DNA from: Oscarella lobularis
Taxonomy: Eukaryota > Porifera > Homoscleromorpha > Homosclerophorida > Oscarellidae
Direction: 5' to 3'
DNA length: 64,000 nt
Assembly: GCF_947507565.1 (NCBI RefSeq)
Contig: NC_089177.1
Coordinates: forward strand, 3,594,648 to 3,658,647
This document shows, piece after piece, positions 56,801 through 64,000 of this stretch; position 1 is the first letter of the stretch; every line of letters begins with the position of its first letter. Below the pieces are notes generated by a model, which was given only the letters and a program-made list of their open reading frames with translations, searched no databases and had not been told where the DNA came from. Position numbers and translations under genes: made by a program.

Positions 56801-59800
56801 TGCAAAAGTGGATTCACCGGCAGTGGAACACATTGCACCGATATTAATGAATGCGAAGAAAATCCTCCTCCCTGCCACGGTAATGCAGATTGTATCAATC
56901 GAAACGGTTCACATGAATGTCAGTGTAAATCGGGATTCACCGGAGACGGCGTCTCGTGCAGCGGTACGTATCTCTCTTCCTTATGAGTTATTCCTTTATC
57001 ATTTTTTTCCCCATTCAGATGTCAACGAGTGCACTGACCGCCTGCATAACTGTCACTCAAACGCGCATTGCACCAATAACGAGGGATCGTTTATGTGCAC
57101 TTGCAAAAGTGGATTCACCGGCAGTGGAACGATTTGCGAGGATGTCAATGAATGTGAAGATCCTCTAAACAACTGCTCTGCTTACGCAATTTGCATCAAT
57201 AAGGAAGGCGGATACAATTGCAAGTGTCATGAAAATCTTGCTGGAGATGGCTACAATTGCGTTGGTAGGTGAAACGATACTGGCTTACAGGACTCAATTA
57301 ATTATTTAAAATTAGGCACTTGCCATTCCGTGGAAAGTAAAAATGACAGGGGTACATTCCAATGGAGTTCAATTGCAGCACTGAGGACTGCGTCGTTTCC
57401 GTGTCCCTATGGCTATCCAGGCGATTTATCACATGCAACAAGAAAATGCCTTTCGGCGGAAAACGCGACGGCGTATTGGGGACCAGTGAACAGTAGCGCG
57501 TGCAACTACGAGTCCGCATTTACTCGGACCATTTCCAACTTGGCTGTCCAACAAGTCAATGCTCAAAACGTTGCAAGCATCTCTCGGAGTCTGTCTGGAT
57601 CTGTTGGCACGAATGCAACAAGCATACAAGCAACTGACGTTACTCTCATAGCCCAAGTAATGGATCAAGTGGCAAAGGAAGCTTCTGGATCTGAGACGGT
57701 AAAGTCACGTCGTTGAAAAAAATGAGAAGTGCATTTCTTGATATATTTTTTTAGATTGGAATGCAGCTGTTAAATGTTACAAGTACTCTAATGACTGTCA
57801 GTGAAGCGCAGCTGGAACAAAGTCAAAAAGACTCGAACGCCGTTGAAACGTAAGGAGCTTGATTTAGAACGCGCAAGTGCTACAATTGATTAAACTTTTC
57901 TTTATCAGCATTCAAAACTCGTTGGACACTTTCGTCTCCACCGGACTGAACGAAACTAAGACGTCCATTGATCTCAGCTCTGCTCGAGTTCAATTGAAAG
58001 CCCGCCTCGTACGTACATTTAAAATTCTTTTATTGAACTATTTGGGATTCTTTTCGAAAGGTCGATCCTGCCAAACAAGAAGGCCTTGTTGTAGCGGTTC
58101 CAAGTCGGCGCTCCAATTCTGTGACTGATAGCGGAACAGCTCAAGTCAATTTGCCGTCTGGCCTTTTTTCCGATTCGACGCGTCCTTTTGAAAAAGTCTC
58201 GGTTTTGGTGTATGAAAACGAGAAACTCTTTCCATCAAAATTGGACGACGTTGTTACCGTGAATGGGAGTGGCGTCAACGGAAACGAGACGGCAAATGTC
58301 ACCCGATATATTGTCAATAGTCAAGTCATTAGCGCTTCGGTGTTGGGGAGGAAAGTGCAAGGATTAAAAGATCCGGTCAAGATTGAATTTAAACACAATA
58401 TTGTCAGTTCTTCTTCTGTAGCGCAACTCGGCCAATAACTAATCTTTATTCGCTTTTAGGAACCTTTGGATGTCAATAACAGCATCTGCGTCTATTGGGA
58501 CTTCAGTCGTAATGGTAAAGCAGAGAAATAAAAGATTTTGGAATTTTTTAAATGTTGAATTCAGATGGCGTCGGAGAGTGGGCCACTGAGGGCTGTTGGT
58601 TAGACACCGAGGCGAGCGGCGCAGGTCGCAGCGTCTGCAAGTGTAATCACTTGACGAGCTTTGCCATTCTCATGGTCAGTAAAAGAAGAGCAGTTTTGCG
58701 AGAGAGAGGTCATATAATCGTTTTATAGGACGTATCACAGCAACTCGGTCACGAACAGCTACCACCAGCCGTAGAAACGGCGCTGAGCATTGTTAGCTAC
58801 ATCGGTTGTGCCTTGTCATTGATCGGTCTCGTGCTCACGTTGGGAGCTCTGCTTTATTTCAAGTCAGTTTGTCTAGTCTCGTGGTTTTTTTTACGGTCGA
58901 TTCATCGTTTTCTGTTTTCTAGGAAACTGCGTTCGTCGTTGCTTCATCAAATTCACATTCAGCTTTGCATCTCTCTCATCCTCGTGCTCGTCGTCTTTCT
59001 TATTGGAGTCGAAAAGCACGATTGGAAGTCGTTCGGTCTTTGCGCCACTTTCGGCGCCTTTCTTCACTACTTCATTCTCGTCGCCTTCGCGTGGATGGCG
59101 ATCGAAGCCTACTACATGTACAAGTCGCTCATTCAAGTATTCAATTCTACGTCCAGGAAGAAATTTCTCTCCATCAGTTGCGGTCTTGCGTGGGGTAAGA
59201 AAAATTAAATAAAAGCGCAACGCATTTTATAAGACAGCTTCTCCGTAGGAGTTCCCGCTGTGCCCGTAATCATTGTTCTGGCTATCAGTCGCGAGGCGTA
59301 CGTATCAGAGACGACGTAAGCTAGTTTGAACCGATCCCTCACCCCCGTTCTATGCTCCCTCTTACCATTAGATGTTGGCTGGATAGTATTCCCGCTTTCT
59401 TTGCTTCTTTTTTCGCTCCCATCGTTGCCGTCATCATTTGGAACATCGTCGTTTTCGTTTGGGTCCTTCGTCTCATACTTCGTCAATCGCGCGGCAGCAA
59501 GCTCGGCATAACGAAAGCCGATCGCAAATCGAAATGGAAGGAACTTCGCGCCAGTCTCGCCGTTCTCTCTCTTCTGGGAATAACGTGGATTTTCGGCGTT
59601 TTGACGATCCGAGAAGGTCGTCTCGTCTTCAGCTTCCTCTTCGCCATCTGCAATTCGCTTCAAGGCTTCTTTGTCTTCGTCTTCCATTGCTTTTACAACA
59701 AGGAAGTTCGAAAGGCCTTCTTTTCGCGCTTCTTTCCTGACTACTATAAAAGAACAATGCAATCATCGCCATCCAAAGCGACCGCGTCGACGACATCAAG

Positions 59801-60356
59801 CACGGGAGGAGGATCTGTACGATCTTCTATGCTTAAATCGTCCTTTCAGCGGCAGGCAACGATAATTCGAGATTTGGACATGGGTCCCAAACGAATTAAC
59901 GGGGGGCAGGAGAGCAGGAAAGGATTGTATCGTCAGGGAACGGTGGTCGAGACTTTCGACGACGACGACGACAGTGACGTGAGCGTAAAGAAAGTCGATG
60001 GGGCTCTTTTAGAAGGCGACGAATTGTCGTCCGTAATGAGCGTCGACGAAAAGGTGGCTATTGGGAGTGCGGACGGCAATGAAGAGCAGGAGCTGCAGCG
60101 AGAGTCCGACTCTCAAATTCAAATCGAACAGAAAACGGAAAGTCGGCCCAGTTCCAACGGCAACGACGTTTTGAACGACGAAGATGACGCCGACGACGGC
60201 TACACTCTCAAAAAGGAATTCTCCGTTTCGATTCGAGATCACGAGGAAGATGACCGAAGCGTCAGCTCTGCACAAGCGGGCCGCGAAGCGAGTCGCAGCC
60301 CTTGCGTCGAAGTGGGAAGTCCAAATCCATCGGAGTACCTCAACGAAGACACATAA
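47813..60356 (+). CDS. Giant adhesion GPCR: CTLD, SRCR x3, CTLD x3, EGF x41, HormR/GAIN/GPS, 7TM
   Basis: This is a predicted cell-surface receptor of about 3,500 residues. The start is 47813 (or 47837), with a signal peptide ([18 protein letters not shown]). Domains: C-type lectin 1 (48024-48445), three SRCR domains in one exon (48503-49490; [30 protein letters not shown]), lectin 2 (49545-49975), lectin 3 (50050-50485), a Ser/Thr linker, lectin 4 (50660-51062), 41 EGF-like modules (51121-57266), a HormR-like Cys box (57399-57500), a GAIN region, a GPS with [12 protein letters not shown] (HLT at 58648-58656, cleavable form), then seven helices (about 58780-59720) with family motifs [10 protein letters not shown] and [20 protein letters not shown]. 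The cytosolic tail is acidic. EGF exons and the lectin-4/EGF junction share phase 1, supporting one gene; a two-gene split remains possible. Confidence 0.8.
50015..50033. repeat. (GT)n microsatellite in adhesion GPCR intron
   Basis: This is a short TG repeat of nine to ten units in the intron between the lectin-2 exon (ending RICKKAL) and the lectin-3 exon, close to the acceptor. Confidence 0.7.
51121..57266 (+). repeat. Array of 41 EGF-like (mostly calcium-binding type) modules
   Basis: I count 41 successive modules, nearly all beginning D[VI][DN]EC and containing CxNTxGSYxCxCxxGYxGDGxxC. The six-cysteine spacing plus the D/N-x-D/N-E-C start and central Asn are the cbEGF consensus. Module 1 is alone on its exon. 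Modules 2-17 lie on one uninterrupted exon of about 2 kb (51299-53315). Modules 18-23, 26, 27, 30 and 35 are single-module exons. Modules 24-25, 28-29, 31-32, 33-34, 36-37, 38-39 and 40-41 are paired on one exon. Introns are phase 1, always just before the module start, which allows module gain or loss without frame damage. Confidence 0.88.
56504..57117 (+). repeat. Recent tandem duplication of an EGF-intron-EGF unit
   Basis: Two direct copies of about 312 and 302 bases abut at about 56815/56816. Each spans the second half of a two-EGF exon ([27 protein letters not shown]), the whole intron and the first half of the next exon ([30 protein letters not shown]). Exonic bases differ at only a handful of sites, and the introns are identical apart from an 11-base deletion in copy 2. 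Intron identity shows the event is young. Confidence 0.9.
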
Positions 60357-60564
60357 CTCTTAGTCAGAAAACTCTTTACACGAACAGTTTTAGAACAGTT
60401 TTAGTATTAATGCTGGACCCTTTTGAGATACACTAAGCGTAGATGAGAGATTTGGTACGTTTGTAGATACATATTATGTATTAAATATGCCACGTGATGA
60501 TGACGTACAGGGCGTGTCTCTTCCTTCGCTGCGCGCATGACGACAAGTTGTTAATTAGCGAGAG

Positions 60565-63500
60565 ATGAGGACGGTCTTCTTGCTCCTCGTCTCTATTGCA
60601 TCTGTCTGCAAGGGCGCCGTCAATGTGCAGTATTGCCCATTTTTCGGCAATCGGGCACCGTCACCCCAGGCGAACCTCGAAAACTGTACGTGGTTCTCCG
60701 ACATGTCGTGCTGCCGCAACGAAGAGATCTCGTCCATCTTTCCGACCGTTCTTCCGCCGGACAAGGCGTCCAAATCATGTCTCGACTACATACGCTTTCA
60801 AATGTGCTTCGTCTGCGATCCCCAGCAGGCAAACTACTACGCAAACGATCGACTTACACTCTGCGAAGAATACTGCAACGATATGTATAGCGCTTGCTCC
60901 GGCGCCCAGCTCGAAGGCCAAACAATCGGCGACGCTTATTCGACGGGCAAAGAGTATTGCCAAGCGCTCAGCTTCGACGTCGTTTCTCAAACGACGGGAG
61001 AATGCTTTACGTTCGATCCGGCGAACGCCGGATCGCGTCTTCTTCCTTCGAGCGTCGTTTTACTACTTCTCGCTTCTTTTCTCGGGCTCTTCGATCGACG
61101 TTACTTCGGGATTCTAATCGTTGTTCTTTCCCTACTTGTCGTGAGAGGGCGTGGTCAGGCATTAACATCGGCCGACGTCAAAACATGGGCTCAAGCGATC
61201 GGAAGTCAATTGACTGGACTCGCTCGCGACGGACTTAAAGTGGCGGACACTCAGAGAGCGTTTGATATGAATTCGTTCTTGTCGGAGAACATTTCCGGGC
61301 TAGAAATGGTCAAACGAATTGCTAGTGGATTGGAAGCGTTTTTCAATCAAAAACAGAAGGCGGTTCAAGCTCTCGCCGACGAAGCGGAAAAATTGTATCA
61401 AGACTTTGAGAGAAGCGACTACTACGTCAGCCCTGACGATTCTTCTCGAACGGTCACTCCCAATACGGGTCTTCGAACGGATTACAGTGATGCCGATTTT
61501 CCTAATTCTTTATTGCAAACATCCTATTCCGAGTAAGAAGAGAAAAAAACCTTAGGAATTTCAGTCTTATATGTGCGCGTGTTTTCTAGCGTTTTCAAAC
61601 AGAAGGTTTCGTTCAATCGAAGTGTGATCAAACTCCCGGATGCCGTATCGAGAAGCGACGCTCGCGTCGCCGCCGAAATCCGATGGACGAACGGTCTCGA
61701 CGATCTCTTCAAGAAGAATTACCAAAGCGACTCGTCGCTAAGGTACAAAAAAATAATCCTATATTTTATTTATTAAATTTTTAATTAATTAATTAATTAA
61801 TTAATAGGTGGCAATACTTTGCGACGACGCGCGGCATGATTCGCGTCTATCCTTCCTACGAATGGGGACGCAATTTCGCCGGTTTCCATCGCGACTACGA
61901 TCCGCGCATTCGTCCCTGGTACGTTTCGTCCACGTCCGGGCCCAAAAACGTCATGATCATTCTCGACTGTTCGTCGTCCATGGTGGGCACTCGCTGGCAA
62001 ATTGCCAAGGCGGCGGCAAAAACGATTCTCAACACGCTGACACAACAGGATTACGTCAACGTCATCTGCACGCGCGATTCCTATTATTCGTATTATAGCC
62101 ACTATCGCTATCGTACGTCGCGCACGCTCGGCTGTCTCAAGAGCGGTCTTCTTCCGGCGACGACGTCGGTCAAGAGAGATCTAATGGAAAAAATCGACGA
62201 AATCGAACCGGACGGACGTTCTCTGTTCGTTGACGGCTTTCGCATGGCGATGAACGTGTTTCAATTTAGTCAGCCGCCGCTGAAGGGATCGTGTCAAAAC
62301 GTGGCCATCTTTTTGACGGACGGTTTGAGACAGGACGGTAATGACGTGCGTTGCGAGCCGGGATATTATACGTATTCTTATTCGAATGGACATACGACTC
62401 GTACGTATCATCCAGGAAAAAAATGCAATGAGGAATGGGACGAGGTGTGGGAAGAAGTGGCTGGGAGAAATCCGATCAGTGACAAGGCGAGAAATTATAT
62501 GGGAATTTTGATTTATTTTTATTGCATTTTTTTAGGTTCACTTTTTCGCCTATTCCGTCGTTTCTGGCGACTCGGGCAAGTCTCTTCCGAGTCGTCTCGC
62601 TTGCGAGAACTACGGTTCGTACGGCGAACTCTACTCCCCGTTCAACACGTACGAAAATCTGACGAATTATTACGATTTTCTCGCGCAAAGCACGAAAGCG
62701 ACGTCGATGGTCTGGACGGCACCGTACGTCGACGTATTCGGTCTCGGTTTACTCGTCACGATCGCTGTACCGGTTTTCTCCTCTGATCAACGGTGAGATC
62801 ATAGTCGACTTTTTCTCTTTCTTTCGTTTTCTCATCTCTTTCTTCTTAGGGTTGTTGGAGTAATGGCTGTTGACGCGACTCTCGAAGGAATCGAAAATCT
62901 TCTCAATGCTCGCACTTGGGGCTCCGTCTATAGTTTCCTCATCAATAAAGACGGCGAAACGGTCGTTCATCCTCGTCTCAAACCTTCAGCTGAAGTACAT
63001 CAACGCGCAACTCATTTATGTGCGTATTTAATTTTTTCGTTTTTAGCTCATCGACGATCCCGTTTATCCGAAAATCGAAGAACTGGAGCAAAACGACGGC
63101 AAACCGACGGCCTTTTCGACGGTCTTAACGAACATGTTGGCCGGTAAGAACGGAAGTTTCGCTGTGACGGGACCGCGTTTCGTCGCCAAGGGCGACTTTC
63201 AGGACGGATTCGAATACGTTACGACGAAGTCGACGTATTATTACGCTCCGGTGAAGACAACTGACTACTACATGGCAATCAATATACCCGAAATAGATAC
63301 GCAATATCATCAGGCGAACGAACCGAACAACGTCGATATGCTACCGACGACCTATTATTATCGAATCGACGAATATAACGGAATATTGAGAAACGATTTT
63401 CCAGACGCTTCTCGAATTCTGGGCATTCGTCAAGGCGAGGTTGGCTATGCCGATCTAACGATCTCCGTCGAGAAAAGCGTCGTTAAACTCGCTCCCAAAG

Positions 63501-64000
63501 CCTTTTGCGATCCCCTTCGATTTCTCGTCGAAGAGTATCCGGGCACGAAAGACGTTCACGAATTTTTGAATTCGAATTTGAATCTAACGGCGAATCCCGG
63601 CTGTTTCAACGGGGGAACGTACGCGCGCGCCACGCGTCCCGACTCTCAGCTGACGTCGCAACTCGAAACGATATGGAAAAATCGTCCCGATCTACCGGCG
63701 AAAGTCGCTTGGACTTATATCGGAACGCAGAGCGGCGTGTGGCGCGTCTTTCCCGGTGCAATCGTCTCGCGAGCGTACGATCCCACCGCTCGCCCGTGGT
63801 ACAAACGCGCCGTCGCGAATCTCGGTAAATTGGCGCTCTCGTCGGTCTACCTCGACGCCGGCGGCGTCGGAAAAGTCGTCACTTTCTCGGAGGTGATTTA
63901 TCAAGCGCCGTCTTCCGTCGTCAATTGCGCGACGAATTCTCAATGTCTTACCGGCGTTTGTCGATCGGGACGGTGCACGAGCGAACACGTTGCTGGCGTC
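60565..64000 (+). CDS. Folate-receptor-like domain fused to VWA-Cache protein (CACHD1/alpha-2-delta type), 3' truncated by window
   Basis: One open exon (60565-61534) encodes a signal peptide (MRTVFLLLVSIASVCKGAVN) and a Cys-rich domain like folate receptor/HHIP N-terminal modules (NCTWFSDMSCCRNEEISSI, LDYIRFQMCFVCDPQQANYY, LCEEYCNDMYSACSGAQLEG). Two hydrophobic segments follow, separated by GLFDRRYFG, then ALTSADVKTWAQAIGSQLTG. Later exons give a VWA_N region (RWTNGLDDLFKKNYQSDSSL, YDPRIRPWYVSSTSGPKNVM), a VWA with MIDAS DCSSS at 61965, FLTDGLRQDG, and Cache-type segments (RVVGVMAVDATLEGIENLLN, IYQAPSSVVN, YDPTARPWYKRAVANLGKLA). This is the alpha-2-delta/CACHD1 layout; in vertebrates these modulate voltage-gated calcium channels. 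One intron appears to use a GC donor at 62487. The stop lies outside the window. Confidence 0.82.
61781..61805. repeat. (AATT)n simple repeat before a VWA exon
   Basis: About six AATT units directly precede the acceptor TAATAG used by the exon starting with WQYFATTRGMIRVYPS. It is the third such AATT intronic tract in the window. Confidence 0.75.

Noticed and set aside
51121-57266. Regularly spaced repeats that could suggest a satellite or CRISPR-like array
   Set aside because: The period reflects EGF modules in frame, with diverged codons and introns. There is no identical short repeat with unique spacers.
59205-59762. A 185-codon minus-strand frame
   Set aside because: It is antisense to the 7TM and start of the cytosolic tail of the adhesion GPCR; the conserved receptor sequence is on the plus strand.

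Overview
This is animal nuclear DNA from a compact genome. Most introns are about 50-100 bases. Neighbouring genes often lie less than 100 bases apart, and codons are rich in CG dinucleotides. The gene set includes NOTUM, adhesion GPCR, EGF/SRCR/C-type lectin modules, NALCN, an alpha-2-delta/CACHD1 protein, TTLL9 and TPPP. This points to an early-branching metazoan; a sponge, perhaps a homoscleromorph, is my best guess, but this is inference only. No tRNA, rRNA, transposon, retroelement or CRISPR array was recognised.

Positions 1-33 kb hold a dense housekeeping block in which genes mostly alternate strand. In order: the MROH1 3' end (+), a DUF445 membrane protein (-), the Wnt deacylase NOTUM (+), LENG1 (-), TRAP-alpha SSR1 (+), SmD1 (-), the ciliary protein CFAP263/CCDC113 (+), a membrane dipeptidase (-), ADCK1 (+), inositol monophosphatase (-), ATOX1 (+), an FBXW7-like F-box/WD40 protein (+), gamma-SNAP (-), CK2 alpha with a polyglutamine tail (+), an unrecognised basic protein (-), a CEP72/LRRC36-type centrosomal protein (+), TPPP (-), a small Cys-rich membrane protein (+), peroxiredoxin 4 (-), a second small membrane protein with the same WWFW transmembrane motif (-), and the tubulin glutamylase TTLL9 (+). 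Four of these are ciliary or microtubule genes.

Positions 33-64 kb are all on the + strand and code for membrane or cell-surface proteins. There are two tandem NRF-6-like acyltransferases and a four-domain NALCN-type leak channel whose four pore residues all read Glu. Next comes a giant adhesion GPCR of about 12.5 kb: CTLD, 3 SRCR, 3 CTLD, 41 EGF-like modules, HormR/GAIN/GPS, 7TM and an acidic tail. The last gene runs off the window: a folate-receptor-like Cys-rich domain joined in one frame to a VWA-Cache (CACHD1/alpha-2-delta type) protein.

The most notable items are the adhesion GPCR architecture and its recently duplicated EGF exons, the folate-receptor-like/alpha-2-delta fusion, and the EEEE NALCN filter. 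Gene spans run from start codon to stop codon including introns. Exon structures were inferred by hand from splice signals and remembered family sequences, so individual splice sites may be off.
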